DNA of 64,000 nucleotides from JBFWMG01 sp050251715 (GCA_050251715.1 JBFWMG010000016.1:1-64000); one strand, 5' to 3'. Counted from the stretch's first letter, positions 6,985 through 16,715 are shown. Numbers and translations: made by a program. Notes: a model not told the origin generated them from the letters alone.

Positions 6985-8413
6985 GAAGACCAAAAAACCC
7001 GCCGTGCCCCGCCCCGCTCGCGTGGACATGCCCAACCAGGATCCCGCCGCGCGCAGGAGGAATTTTGACGAGGTCGCCCTGGGCTACACCAGGGAAATGG
7101 CCATGACCGAGGCCTCGCGCTGCCTCGCATGCAAAAAGCCCCTGTGCGTGAAGGGCTGCCCCGTGGAAGTGCCCATCCCCCACTTCATCGAGCCGCTGTC
7201 CCGTGGGGACATCGAGGAGGCCTACCGGGTCATCAAGACCACCAACAGCCTGCCCGCCATCTGCGGCCGCGTCTGCCCGCAGGAAAACCAGTGCGAGGGT
7301 TCCTGCATCCTGGGCAAGAAGGGCGAACCCGTGGCCATTGGCCGCCTGGAGCGGTTCGTGGCCGACGAATACATGCACATGGACGCCTGCGGCCTGCTGT
7401 CCGGCAAGCCCGAGTGCCCCTCCATCGACCCCGAGAAAAAGGTCGCCTGCATCGGGTCCGGCCCGTCCTCGCTCACCGTGGCGGGCTACCTGGCCACGCG
7501 CGGCTGCAAGGTCACGGTGTTCGAGGCGCTGCACGAGCTGGGCGGCGTGCTGGTTTACGGCATCCCCGAGTTCCGGCTGCCCAAGGAACGGATCGTGGCC
7601 AAGGAAGTGAACGCCCTGCGCGCCATGCAGGTGGAATTCGAGAAAAATACCGTGGGAGGCAAGACCTTCAGCTTGCAGGATCTATTCGAAGAAGGATACA
7701 AGGCCGTGTTCGTAGGGGTTGGAGCGGGCCTGCCACGGTTCCTGAACATCCCGGGCGAGAACTTCAACGGTGTTTTTTCGGCCAACGAATACCTCACCCG
7801 CGTCAATCTGGGCCGGGCCTACGACTTCCCCCACTACGACACACCCATCATCCGTGGGCGCAGAATCACGGTGTACGGCGCAGGCAACGTGGCCATGGAC
7901 GCCGCACGCACCGCCCTGCGCCTGGGCGCGGAAAGCGTGCACATCGTCTACCGCCGCACGCTCGACGCCATGCCCGCCCGCCACGAGGAAATCGAGCACG
8001 CCATCGAGGAAGGCGTCGTCATGCAGGTGCTTTCCGCGCCCCTGGAGTTTCTGGGCGACGCGCACGGCAACCTGCGCGCGGTCACGCTCCAACGCATGGA
8101 GCTGGGCGAACCCGACGCCTCGGGCCGCCGCGGCCCCGTGCCCATGGACGGCGACGTGTACGAACTGGAGACCGACCTCGCGGTCATCGCCGTGGGCACC
8201 CGCTCCAACCCGGTGCTGCTGGACAACGAACCCGACATCACCCTAAACAGCTGGAAATACATCATGGTCAACGAGGAAACCGGCGAAACGAGCATCCCCA
8301 ACGTCTATGCGGGCGGCGACATCGTCACCGGCGCGGCCACGGTCATCCAGGCCATGGGCGCGGGACGCAGGGCCGCCAAGGATATCGCGCGCAAGCTCGG
8401 TTGCGCGGACTGA
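6971..8413 (+). CDS. nfnB: NfnB: large subunit of the Nfn transhydrogenase (GltD-like)
   Basis: A 480-residue homologue of the glutamate synthase small subunit. The N-terminus carries the two [4Fe-4S] cluster motifs CLACKKPLCVKGCP and CGRVCPQENQCEGSC. It is followed by a FAD-binding GSGPSSLTVAGYLA loop, a bridging VYGIPEFRLPK, and an NADPH-binding YGAGNVAMDAARTALRLGA domain. The end carries YAGGDIVTGAATVIQAMGAG for FAD. It forms the bifurcating complex with NfnA encoded just upstream. An isolated GltD is unlikely because no glutamate synthase large subunit is nearby and the NfnA partner is. Confidence 0.93.
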   Translation: MTENKKTKKPAVPRPARVDMPNQDPAARRRNFDEVALGYTREMAMTEASRCLACKKPLCVKGCPVEVPIPHFIEPLSRGDIEEAYRVIKTTNSLPAICGRVCPQENQCEGSCILGKKGEPVAIGRLERFVADEYMHMDACGLLSGKPECPSIDPEKKVACIGSGPSSLTVAGYLATRGCKVTVFEALHELGGVLVYGIPEFRLPKERIVAKEVNALRAMQVEFEKNTVGGKTFSLQDLFEEGYKAVFVGVGAGLPRFLNIPGENFNGVFSANEYLTRVNLGRAYDFPHYDTPIIRGRRITVYGAGNVAMDAARTALRLGAESVHIVYRRTLDAMPARHEEIEHAIEEGVVMQVLSAPLEFLGDAHGNLRAVTLQRMELGEPDASGRRGPVPMDGDVYELETDLAVIAVGTRSNPVLLDNEPDITLNSWKYIMVNEETGETSIPNVYAGGDIVTGAATVIQAMGAGRRAAKDIARKLGCAD

Positions 8414-8573
8414 CCATGCGTTCCGAAGATCTTCGGTTACGAATTTGAGAAAATATATCAATCGTATTATTTTTTTATAATTCGTGCCATGGCCTTCGCA
8501 AAAGAGCACGAGCGCCATGCGCGGGGGCGGCCCGCCCGATCCCGCGTGCATCCCGACCATCTGGAGACAATCG

Positions 8574-9878
8574 ATGTCCGACACCACAACGACCCCCACG
8601 CTGCTGGAAAAGCCCGCTGGCGCTTCCTTCAAGGAGCGTGTGGCCGGCATCCTGCCCGAGGGCGGCAACCTGGACCTCTGCCTGACCTGCGGCGCATGCA
8701 CCGCCGGGTGCCCCGCCTCCGGGATGGAGGACATGGACCCGCGCAAATTCCTGCGCCTGGCCGCACTGGGCATGGACGAAGAGGTCACCTCCACGCCCTG
8801 GGTGTGGATGTGCACCATGTGCATGCGCTGCGTGCACGCCTGCCCCATGCGCATCAACATCCCGCAGCTGGTGTACAACGCCCGCCAAAGCTGGCCGCGC
8901 GAGACCCGGCCCAAGGGCATCATCAACTCCTGCGACGTGGCGCTCAGCAGGGACACCAACAGCGCCATGGGCGCCTCGGCCGAGGACTTCGCATTCGTGG
9001 TCGAGGACGTGCTGGCCGAGGTGCGCGAAAACCAGCCCGGCCAGGAAAACCTGGACGCGCCCATGAACAGGCACGGGGCCATGTACTTTCTGAACCAGAA
9101 CTCGCGCGAGCCCATGACCGAACCCGACGAGATGGTGCCGCTGTGGAAGATCCTGAACACGGCGGGCGCGGACTGGACCCTGGGGTCCACCGGCTGGGCA
9201 GCGGAGAACTACTGCATGTTCGGGGCCGACGACGAGGGCTGGGAGGCCATCGTCCGCAACAAGGTCAAGGCGGTGGAGGATCTGGGCTGCAAGTACTGGC
9301 TCAATACCGAATGAGGCCACGAGCTCTACGCGGTCCGGTTCGGACTGCAAAAATTCAACATCACCCCCAAGTTCGAGATCGAGTCCATCATCAAGCTCTA
9401 TGCCCGGTGGATCCGCGAGGGCAGGCTCCCGGTCAACAGTGACTGGAACACGGGCAACGTGGCCTTCACGGTGCAGGATCCCTGCCAGCTGGTGCGCAAG
9501 ACCTTTGGCGACCCGGTGGCCGACGACCTGCGCTTCGTGGTCACACGCGTGGTGGGCGAAAAGAACTTCATCGACATGTGGCCCAACAAGTCCAACAACT
9601 ACTGTTGCGGCGGCGGGGGCGGCTTTCTGCAATCGGGCTATCCGGAACAGCGCCGCGCCTACGGCGAGCGCAAGCATGAGCAGATCATGCGCACCGGCGC
9701 CAAGTACGTCATCGCCCCGTGCCACAACTGCCACTCGCAAATCCACGACCTGTCCGCATACTACGAGGGCGGCTACCATGTGGTGCACCTGTGGACGCTG
9801 ATCGCGCTGTCGCTCGGCATGCTGGGCGAAAACGAGCGGGCCTACCTGGGCGACGACCTGTGCGCATGCGGCCTGTAG
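8574..9878 (+). CDS. HdrD-like (HdrC-HdrB fusion) heterodisulfide reductase subunit, selenoprotein (UGA 9312-9314 = Sec247)
   Basis: A 434-residue protein if the in-frame UGA at 9312 is read as selenocysteine. Residues 1-130 are HdrC-like with two [4Fe-4S] motifs, CLTCGACTAGCP and CTMCMRCVHACP. The remainder is HdrB-like: a first CCG-type region beginning NYCMFG and ending LNTE-U-GHE, and a second, intact one with DPCQLV, CCGGGGG and CHNCH. Relatives such as TmcB or DsrK have Cys in the (N/D)ECGH-type position, so Sec replaces a cluster or active-site Cys. Family sequence continues without interruption after the UGA. The start is the ATG at 8574 after GGAG. It is the first gene of an Hdr-Flox operon and probably reduces a disulfide with electrons from HdrA. 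Confidence 0.88.
9330..9348 (+). promoter_or_regulatory. SECIS-like hairpin after UGA 9312
   Basis: GCGGTCCG pairs with CGGACTGC over 8 bp (one G-T pair), leaving the three-base loop GTT. The loop starts 24 bases after the UGA, inside the spacing expected of bacterial SECIS elements, and has the G/U content expected for SelB recognition. Confidence 0.75.
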
Positions 9879-10005
9879 CCCCCATCGTCTTGAAGCAACA
9901 CTCTTCCCTGAAACAGGGTCCGCCCGCTTCCAGGGAAATGCACGCGCGCATCCGGCCTCTTCCAGGCCTGGGTGCGCCAGCCGTACAGACAGAACGGAGA
10001 CCGGC

Positions 10006-13000
10006 ATGAATGGAACAAACGGACAGCCCCGAGGGGCGGTCATGGTGGTGGGCGGCGGCATTGCGGGCAAGCAGGCCGCGCTCAACCTGGCCGAGACCGG
10101 GTACAAGGTCTACCTTGTGGAGCGCGAGCCCGGCATCGGCGGGGTCATGGCCCAGCTGGCCAAGACCTACCCCACCAACGACTGCGCGCTCTGAATACTC
10201 TCGCCCAAGTTGGTCGAGTGCGGTCGGCACTTGAACATTGAGCTGATGCCCCTCACGGACGTTCTGGGCATCGACGGCGAGGAAGGCGATTTCACGGTCC
10301 GCTTGCAGCAGCGCCCGCGCTACGTGGATCCGGACAAGTGCATCGCGTGCGGCGAATGCGCCCGCAAGTGCCCCAAGAAGGTGGACGACGCCTTCAACGC
10401 CAACCTGAACCAACGCAAGGCGGCGTTCATTCTCTACGACCAGACCGTGCCCCTCAAGTACGCCCTGGACGAGAAGCACTGCATCTATCTGCAAAAGGGC
10501 ACGTGCGGCGCGTGCCAGAAGGCGTGCCCGGCGGACGCCATCAACTTCGGGGACAAGGGCCGCGAGCTGACCATCCACGTGGGCTCGGTCATCCTGTCGC
10601 CCGGCCTGTCCACCTTCGATCCCACGCCCTACGACACCTTTGCCTATTCCCGGCTGCCCGACGTGGTCACCAGCCTGGAATACGAACGGCTCCTGTCCGC
10701 CTCCGGCCCCTGCCAGGGCCATGTGGTGCGCCCCTCGGACAAGACCCCGCCCAAACGCGTGGCCTGGATCCAGTGCGTGGGCTCGCGCGCCATCAACAAG
10801 TGCGACAACGCCTACTGCTCCAACGTGTGCTGCATGTACGCGCTCAAGCAGGCGCTGGTCACGGCGGACCACGCCGCAGGCGACGACCATGACGAGGCCA
10901 TCTTCTTCATGGACGTGCGCGCCCACAACAAGGATTTCGAGCAGTATTACACCCAGGCCAAGGCCAAGGGCATCCGCACCCTGCGCTCCCGGCCCCACTC
11001 CCTGCGCCCCGGCCCGGACGGCACGGGCGCGGTGGTGGAATACGTGACCGAAACGGGCAAGGCCGTGGTCGAGACGTTCGACATGGTCGTGCTCTCCGTG
11101 GCCCTGGAAGCGCCCACCCACGCCAGGGAACTGGCCGAGGCGGCGGGCATCGAGCTGGACCGCTGGAACTTTGCGGCCACGGACCCCTTCGACCCGGTGC
11201 GCACCTCGCGCAAGGGCGTGTACGTGTGCGGCTCGTTCAGCGAGCCCAAGGACATTCCCCACGCGGTCATGGAGGCCAGCGCCGCGGCCTGCGCCGCCAG
11301 CGCCGCCCTGGCCGGGGCGCGGGGCACAGAGGTCGCCACACCAGCCACGCCCGAGGCCATCGACGTGACGGGCGAGGCGCCGCGCATCGGCGTGTTCGTG
11401 TGCGCCTGCGGCATCAACATCTCCAGCGTCATCGACATCGAGGCGCTGGCCGCCTACGCCCTGACCCTGCCCGGCGTGGCGCACGCCGAGACCAACGCCT
11501 TTTCCTGCTCCCAGGACACCCAGGTCCACCTTACCAAGGTCATCAAGGAAAAGGGGCTCAACCGGGTGGTGGTGGCGGCCTGCACCCCGCGCACCCACGA
11601 GCCGCTGTTCCGCGAGACCCTGGAGGCGGCGGGGCTGAACAAATACCTGTTCGCCATGGCCAACATCCGCAACCACGGGGCGTGGGTGCACACCGACGAA
11701 CCCGAGGCCGCCACGCGCAAGGCCATGGACCAGGTGCGCCAGGCCGTGGCGGGGGTGCGGTTGCAGACGCCCCTGGCCGACGTGACGCTCGGCGTCACCC
11801 CTGCCGCGCTGGTGGTGGGCGGCGGCGTGGCGGGCATGACCGCCGCGCTGGAAACCGCGCGCCAGGGGTTCGAGGTGCATCTGGTGGAGCGCACCGGCCA
11901 GCTGGGCGGCAACGCCCGCAGCCTGCGCATCGCCCTGGGCGGCCCCGTGGCCCCGTACCTGGACGGACTGGAAACGGCGCTGCGCGCCCAGGAACGGGTG
12001 CACCTGCACCTGAACAGCGCCGTGGCCCACGTGGACGGCTTTGTGGGCAATTTCCGCACCACGCTCGCCAGCGGCGCGGACGAGACGGCAATCGACCACG
12101 GCGCGGTCATCGTGGCCACGGGCGCCAAGGGGCTTGCCCCCGAGGGCCGCTACGGCCACGGCAGCGACCCGCGCATCATGACCCATCCCGAAATCGATAC
12201 GGCCATGGTGTCCGGCACGCTGGACCCCAGGGCCATAGGCACGGCGGTGTTCATCCAGTGCGTGGGCTCGCGCGAGCCGGACCGGCCCGCCTGCTCCCGC
12301 GTGTGCTGCACCCATACCGTGGAAACCGCCATCCACATCAAGGAAGCCAATCCCGCCGCGCGGGTGTACGTGCTCTACCGCGACATGCGCACCTACGGCA
12401 AAAGGGAGACCCTGTACCAGAAGGCGCGCGCCCTCGGCGTCATCTTCTCCCGCTTCCGCCTGGACGACCGGCCCAGCGTGGCCGTGGACAACGGCGCGGT
12501 GGCCGTGACCTTCAAGGACCATGTGCTGCAACGCAGGCTCACGGTGAAAACCGACCTGCTGGGCCTGGCCACGGCCATCATTCCAGGCGACAACAACACG
12601 CTGGCCCAAATGTTCAAGACCCCGCTGTCCACCGAGGGCTGGTACGCCGAGGCGCACGCCAAGCTGCGGCCCGTGGATTCCGTGACCGAGGGCGTGTACC
12701 TGGCGGGCCTGGCCCACTTTCCCAAGACCCTGGAGGAATCCGTGACCCAGGCCCGCGCCGCCGTGGCCCGGGCCTGCGGCCTGCTGTCGCGCACCTCGCT
12801 CACCCTGGCGGGCACCGTGGCGGCCATCGATCCGGCCAAGTGCGTGGGCTGCGGCGTGTGCTGGGTGGCCTGCCCCTTTGGGGCCATCGCGCCCGGCGAC
12901 GACGGCAAGGCCGTGGTCAACGAGGCGCTGTGCAAGGGATGCGGCGTGTGCACGGCCTCGTGCCGCAGCGCCGCGCCGGAACTGCGCGGCTTCACCAATG

Positions 13001-13038
13001 CCGACATCATGGCCCAGGTCGCGGCCATTCTGGGATAG
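10006..13038 (+). CDS. hdrA: HdrA: electron-bifurcating heterodisulfide reductase subunit A, selenoprotein (UGA 10192-10194 = Sec63)
   Basis: A 1010-residue FAD/iron-sulfur protein if the UGA at codon 63 is read as Sec. The first FAD loop is VVGGGIAGKQAALNLAETG, followed by TNDCAL-U-ILSPKLVECG. In most HdrA proteins this is CxxC, and Sec here is a known variant. Clusters follow at CIACGECARKCP and CGACQKACPADA. Around residue 600 a second FAD domain begins (VVGGGVAGMTAALETARQG), so the protein has two flavin modules, and two C-terminal [4Fe-4S] motifs end it (CVGCGVCWVACP, CKGCGVCTASC). It receives electrons from the Flox subunits and splits them between ferredoxin and the HdrD-like partner. 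The ATG is 127 bases after the previous gene. Confidence 0.92.
10215..10233 (+). promoter_or_regulatory. SECIS-like hairpin after UGA 10192
   Basis: CGAGTGC pairs with GCACTTG over 7 bp (one G-T pair) around the loop GGTCG, which begins 28 bases after the UGA. Size, position and loop composition fit a bacterial SECIS. Confidence 0.72.
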
Positions 13039-13046
13039 GAGCGCCC

Positions 13047-13562
13047 ATGACCCAACCATTCGAACCCAAGATCGTGGCCTTTTTCTGCCACTGGTGCACC
13101 TACGGCGCGGCGGACCTGGCGGGCGTGAACCGCATGCAGTACCCCGCCAACTTCCGGGCCGTGCGCGTGCCCTGCTCCGGGCGGCTGAGCCCCAAATTCC
13201 TGCTGCACGCCCTGCGCAACGGCGCGGACGGCATCTGGGTGTCGGGCTGCCACCCCGGCGACTGCCATTATGGCACGGGCAACTACCATGCCCGGCGCAG
13301 GCTGGAGCTGTTCATGAACCTGCTCGACTACGTGGGAGTGGAGCGGGGCCGCGTGCATTTCTCGTGGATATCCTCGGCCGAGGCGGAAAAATTCCAGAAA
13401 AAGGCCATCGAGGTGGTGGAGACCGTGCGCGCGCTCGGCCCCAACACCCGGCTGGCCAAGACCGTGGAAGGGCTGGCCCCCAATCCGGCGGAGTCCGGCA
13501 TCGACCTGCCCGACCTGCCCGACCTGCCCGATCTGCGCGGTCAGGCGCAAGGAGGCGCATGA
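13047..13562 (+). CDS. floxD: MvhD/FloxD-type iron-sulfur subunit linking an electron donor to HdrA
   Basis: A 171-residue protein of the MvhD/FrhD [2Fe-2S] family. Conserved features are AFFCHWCTYGAADLAG, the following VPCSGRLSPKF and GCHPGDCHYGTGNYHARRR, which supply the cluster cysteines. In methanogens MvhD passes electrons from hydrogenase to HdrA; in sulfate reducers FloxD does this for the FloxABC NADH module. It starts 8 bases after hdrA with AGGAG overlapping the hdrA stop. The C-terminus carries an unusual tail with three DLP repeats that is not part of the family core. Its stop overlaps the next start. Confidence 0.88.
   Translation: MTQPFEPKIVAFFCHWCTYGAADLAGVNRMQYPANFRAVRVPCSGRLSPKFLLHALRNGADGIWVSGCHPGDCHYGTGNYHARRRLELFMNLLDYVGVERGRVHFSWISSAEAEKFQKKAIEVVETVRALGPNTRLAKTVEGLAPNPAESGIDLPDLPDLPDLRGQAQGGA
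13503..13538 (+). repeat. 9-bp tandem repeat coding a DLP tail
   Basis: GACCTGCCC occurs three times in tandem, followed by the variant GATCTGCGC, encoding DLPDLPDLPDLR at the C-terminus of the MvhD-like protein. The copy number probably varies between strains through slippage. Confidence 0.8.
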
Positions 13563-14536
13563 TGCTCGCACGCACCAACGCCATCCGCGCCACAGCGCGC
13601 CGCCTGCTCGAAGCCGGGCAGGTGGACTGCGTCATCGGCTACCGCGCGGGCACCGTGCCCCTGCGCAGCCAGCCCTATATCGCCACCACGCCCGGCGAGG
13701 CGGACCAACTGGTCTGGAACGGGTTCTGCGGGCTCAACCTGGCCACCTTCGCCTCGGGCCGCACGGACCGCGTGGCCGTGGTGGCCCAGGGCTGCGTCAC
13801 GCGCAGCCTGAACGGACTGCTGCACGAAAACCGCGTGGCCCGGGAGCGGTTGTACGTCATCGGCGTGCCCTGCCTGGGCATGCTCGACCTCGGCAAGATC
13901 GCGGCCCGGTTCGAGGACAGGACCATCCTGGCGGCCGAGGACGACGGCGACGACCTGGTGGTGCGGGGGCGCGACCGCAACGGCGACCCGTTCGAGGCGC
14001 GCATCCCGCGCCGCGACGTGAAACGGGACAACTGCCTCACCTGCGTGCAGAGCACCCCGGTCCTGCCCGAAGGCGTGCCCGGGGAACTGGTGGCCGATCC
14101 CGTGCCCAATCCGGGCGGCGACATCGACGCCGTGGCCGCGCCCTGGGAAAAGCTTGACGCCGCCGGGCGGTGGGCCGCCTTCGAGGACACGTTCGCGTCC
14201 TGCATCCGCTGCTACGCCTGCCGCGACGCCTGCCCCCTGTGCTATTGCACCGAATGCTTTGTGGACGAATCCAGGCCGCAGTGGGTGGGCAAGACGCTCG
14301 ACGCGGCGGACGTGCAGACCTTCCACATCCTGCGCGCCTTTCACTGCGCGGGCCGCTGCACCGACTGCGGCGCGTGCGAGACAGCCTGCCCGCAGGGCAT
14401 CAGGATGCGCCGCCTGACCAGCAAGCTGGAAAAGGACGTGCGCGCCCTGTGGGGCTTCGCCGCCGGCATGGACCCGGAGGGCGAGCCGCCGCTGGCCGTG
14501 TACCGGCCCGACGATCCGGAAGAACACTTCAAGTAG
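13559..14536 (+). CDS. floxC: FloxC-like iron-sulfur protein (CCG-free N-domain plus dicluster ferredoxin)
   Basis: A 325-residue cytoplasmic protein. The first 210 residues resemble the FrhB/coenzyme F420 hydrogenase beta-type domain (FCGLNLATF, VAQGCVTRSLNGLL, GVPCLGMLDLGKI, DNCLTCVQSTPV). The C-terminal third has two cluster motifs, CIRCYACRDACPLCYCTECF and CTDCGACETACPQGI. Two consecutive ATGs (13559, 13562) overlap the floxD stop after GGAGGC. It sits in the Hdr-Flox run, where it would carry electrons from the NADH-oxidising FloxA/B to FloxD and HdrA. The Flox letter is assigned from operon composition. Confidence 0.78.
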   Translation: MMLARTNAIRATARRLLEAGQVDCVIGYRAGTVPLRSQPYIATTPGEADQLVWNGFCGLNLATFASGRTDRVAVVAQGCVTRSLNGLLHENRVARERLYVIGVPCLGMLDLGKIAARFEDRTILAAEDDGDDLVVRGRDRNGDPFEARIPRRDVKRDNCLTCVQSTPVLPEGVPGELVADPVPNPGGDIDAVAAPWEKLDAAGRWAAFEDTFASCIRCYACRDACPLCYCTECFVDESRPQWVGKTLDAADVQTFHILRAFHCAGRCTDCGACETACPQGIRMRRLTSKLEKDVRALWGFAAGMDPEGEPPLAVYRPDDPEEHFK

Positions 14537-14545
14537 GGGACGCCG

Positions 14546-15631
14546 ATGACCACACGCATTCTCGCCAAAACCGACCTCGGGCGGTTCCTCGACACCCTGC
14601 GCCACGGCCCGGACGGCAGCCGCCGCGTCTTCGCGCCGGGCAAGGATCCCAAGACACCGGGCAAGACCATATGGCGCGCGGTGGCCGACGCGGCCTCCCT
14701 CGACTTCGGCTATGCGAACACCGACATGTCGCCCAAGGAATTCGTCTTCCCCCAGAGCGAATGCCTGATGCGCTTCGCCAGCCGGGGCGACACGCCCATG
14801 GTCCTTGCCGAGGAACCCCTGGACGGCCCGCCCGCCGTGCTCTTCGGCGTGCGGCCCTGCGACGCCAAGGCCTTGGCCGTGCTGGACGCCATCTTCCGCC
14901 AGGACGACCGGGCCAACGACATCTATTGGCAACGCAGGCGCGAGGCCACGGCCATCGTGTCCCTGGCCTGCAACCACCCCTGCCCCACCTGCTTCTGCAC
15001 GGCGGTGGGCTGCGGCCCGCACCACGCCACGGGCAGCGACGTGCTGCTCACCGACCTGGGCGACCGGCTGCTGGTCCGGCCCGCGACCCCGCGCGGCGAG
15101 GCGCTGACCTGCGGCCTGCCCGAGGCCACGCAGGCCGACATGGACGCGGCCGCCGCGCGCCGGGACGCCGCCGAGGCCGCCCTGGCCACGCCCGAGGCCA
15201 CCCTGGACATGCGCGCCATCGAGGCCCGCACCGTGCTCGAACTGTACGACATGCCCCACTGGGACCGCGTGGCCGCGACCTGCCTCAACTGCGGCACCTG
15301 CACCTTTGCCTGCCCCACCTGCCACTGCTTCGACATCCAGGACGAGAGCACGGCCATGCAGGGCCGCGACGGCCGCCGGATGCGCAACTGGGACAGCTGC
15401 ATGTCCCCGCTGTTCACCCTGCACGCCTCGCGGCACAACCCGCGCGGCGCGAAGGTGGCCCGCGTGCGGCAGCGGTTCATGCACAAATTCAAGTACATTC
15501 CCATGAAGCGCAACGGGGCCATAGGCTGCGTGGGGTGTGGCCGCTGCGTGCGGCTGTGCCCGGTGAACATCGACGTGCGCGACGTGGTCAAGGCCATGAA
15601 CGCCGCTTTCAAGGACGAATCGCCATGCTGA
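14546..15631 (+). CDS. floxB: FloxB-like iron-sulfur subunit (AsrA/HydB family)
   Basis: A 361-residue 4Fe-4S dicluster protein of the family that includes the beta subunit of sulfhydrogenases and AsrA of anaerobic sulfite reductase. It carries the family segment FGVRPCDAKALAVLD and an ACNHPCPTCFCTAVGCGP loop. Two ferredoxin motifs near the C-terminus are CLNCGTCTFACPTCHCFD and CVGCGRCVRLCPVNID. It forms the electron wire next to the FNR-like FloxA, whose start overlaps the end of this gene by 7 bases. It begins 9 bases after floxC. Confidence 0.85.
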   Translation: MTTRILAKTDLGRFLDTLRHGPDGSRRVFAPGKDPKTPGKTIWRAVADAASLDFGYANTDMSPKEFVFPQSECLMRFASRGDTPMVLAEEPLDGPPAVLFGVRPCDAKALAVLDAIFRQDDRANDIYWQRRREATAIVSLACNHPCPTCFCTAVGCGPHHATGSDVLLTDLGDRLLVRPATPRGEALTCGLPEATQADMDAAAARRDAAEAALATPEATLDMRAIEARTVLELYDMPHWDRVAATCLNCGTCTFACPTCHCFDIQDESTAMQGRDGRRMRNWDSCMSPLFTLHASRHNPRGAKVARVRQRFMHKFKYIPMKRNGAIGCVGCGRCVRLCPVNIDVRDVVKAMNAAFKDESPC

Positions 15632-16464
15632 ACCCCTATCTCCCCTATCCGGTGCGCATAGCCGACGTGCGCGTGGAGACCGAGGACAAGACCCTGCGCA
15701 GCTTCGAGCTGGCGTTCCTGCACGCCAAGGACGCCAAGGCGTTCGCCTACCACCCCGGCCAGTTCGCCGAACTGTCCATCCCCGGCGTGGGCGAAAGCCC
15801 CATCGGCATCGCGTCCAGCCCCACCGAGGGCGCCAACCTGCTCTTCACCGTGTTCCGCGCCGGGGTGGTGACCACCCGGCTGCACGACATGCAACCCGGC
15901 GACATCATGGGCGTGCGCGGCCCCATGGGCAACTGGTACCCCCTGGAGCAAAACCAGGGCAAAAACATCGTGCTCATCGCGGGCGGCTACGCCGTCACCA
16001 CGCTGCGCGCCACCATGGCCTGGCTGCTGCACCCGGACAACCGGCCCCGCTTCGGCGCCATCACCTTCATCTACGGCGCGCGCACGCCGGGCATGCTGCT
16101 CTACCGCGACCAGTTCGCGGCCTGGACCCAAAGCGGCGACGCGGCCATCCACCTGACCGTGGACCGCGAGCACCCGGACTGGAGCGGCACCGTGGGATTC
16201 GTGCCCACGGTGACGGGCGAGGTGGCCCCCAGCCCGGACAACGCCATCGCCCTGGTCTGCGGCCCGCCGGTGATGATAAAATTCACCCAGCCCGTGCTGG
16301 ACAAGCTGGGCTGGCGCGCGGACCAGATTTATTTGAGCCTGGAAAACCGCATGAAGTGCGGCATCGGCATGTGCGGACGGTGCAACGTGGGCCCGGAATA
16401 CGTGTGCAAGGACGGCCCCGTGTTCTCCAAGGCCCAGCTCGATGCGCTGCCCAGGGAGTATTGA
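15625..16464 (+). CDS. floxA: FloxA: FAD/NAD(P)-binding oxidoreductase (gamma subunit type)
   Basis: A 279-residue ferredoxin-NADP reductase fold protein. The FAD barrel contains HPGQFAELSIPG and IGIASSPTEG. The nucleotide loop reads IAGGYAVTTLRATM, a variant of the more usual GGxGxAPLR. A C-terminal [2Fe-2S] site is GIGMCGRCNVGPEYVCKDGP. It is the expected entry point for NADH into the Flox-Hdr complex. The ATG at 15625 overlaps the floxB stop, so translation is coupled. It is the last gene of the run and is followed by a strong two-way terminator. Confidence 0.87.
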   Translation: MLNPYLPYPVRIADVRVETEDKTLRSFELAFLHAKDAKAFAYHPGQFAELSIPGVGESPIGIASSPTEGANLLFTVFRAGVVTTRLHDMQPGDIMGVRGPMGNWYPLEQNQGKNIVLIAGGYAVTTLRATMAWLLHPDNRPRFGAITFIYGARTPGMLLYRDQFAAWTQSGDAAIHLTVDREHPDWSGTVGFVPTVTGEVAPSPDNAIALVCGPPVMIKFTQPVLDKLGWRADQIYLSLENRMKCGIGMCGRCNVGPEYVCKDGPVFSKAQLDALPREY

Positions 16465-16678
16465 CCGCACCCGGCAACGGCAATCCCCGGATTCTCCCAA
16501 CCCGGTTCCTGGTCAACCGCCCGCCGCCGCCCACCTGCCGGGCCTGACGGGGAGCCGTTACCCGGCCACGGCATTTTCCGGGCCTCCCGGCCCGGACATG
16601 CGGACATGGGCGCGCCGCCCCCTGCCTCCTGCGGCCGCGCCGAGGCACATGCCGGGAGCCCTCGCCCCGGCCATGCAC

Positions 16679-16715
16679 GAACGGCCCCCCGCCACCTGCT
16701 GGCGGGGGGCCGTTC
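16679..16715. terminator. Strong hairpin between convergent floxA and dctM
   Basis: GAACGGCCCCCCGCCA and TGGCGGGGGGCCGTTC form a perfect 16-bp stem with a 5-base loop between two convergent operons. T-tracts are short on both sides, but position and stability suggest a bidirectional terminator. Confidence 0.7.

Noticed and set aside
9312..9314. Simple nonsense mutation splitting the HdrD-like gene
   Set aside because: The UGA replaces a conserved Cys, is followed by a SECIS-like hairpin, the remainder is uninterrupted and conserved, and the next gene shows the same pattern.
10192..10194. HdrA as two separate genes (stop at 10194, new start at 10210)
   Set aside because: The junction lies within the conserved CALxILSPKLVECG segment, so a split would divide a single FAD domain.
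9709..13059. A 1116-codon minus-strand frame
   Set aside because: Antisense shadow of hdrA with low-complexity His/Gly/Arg composition.
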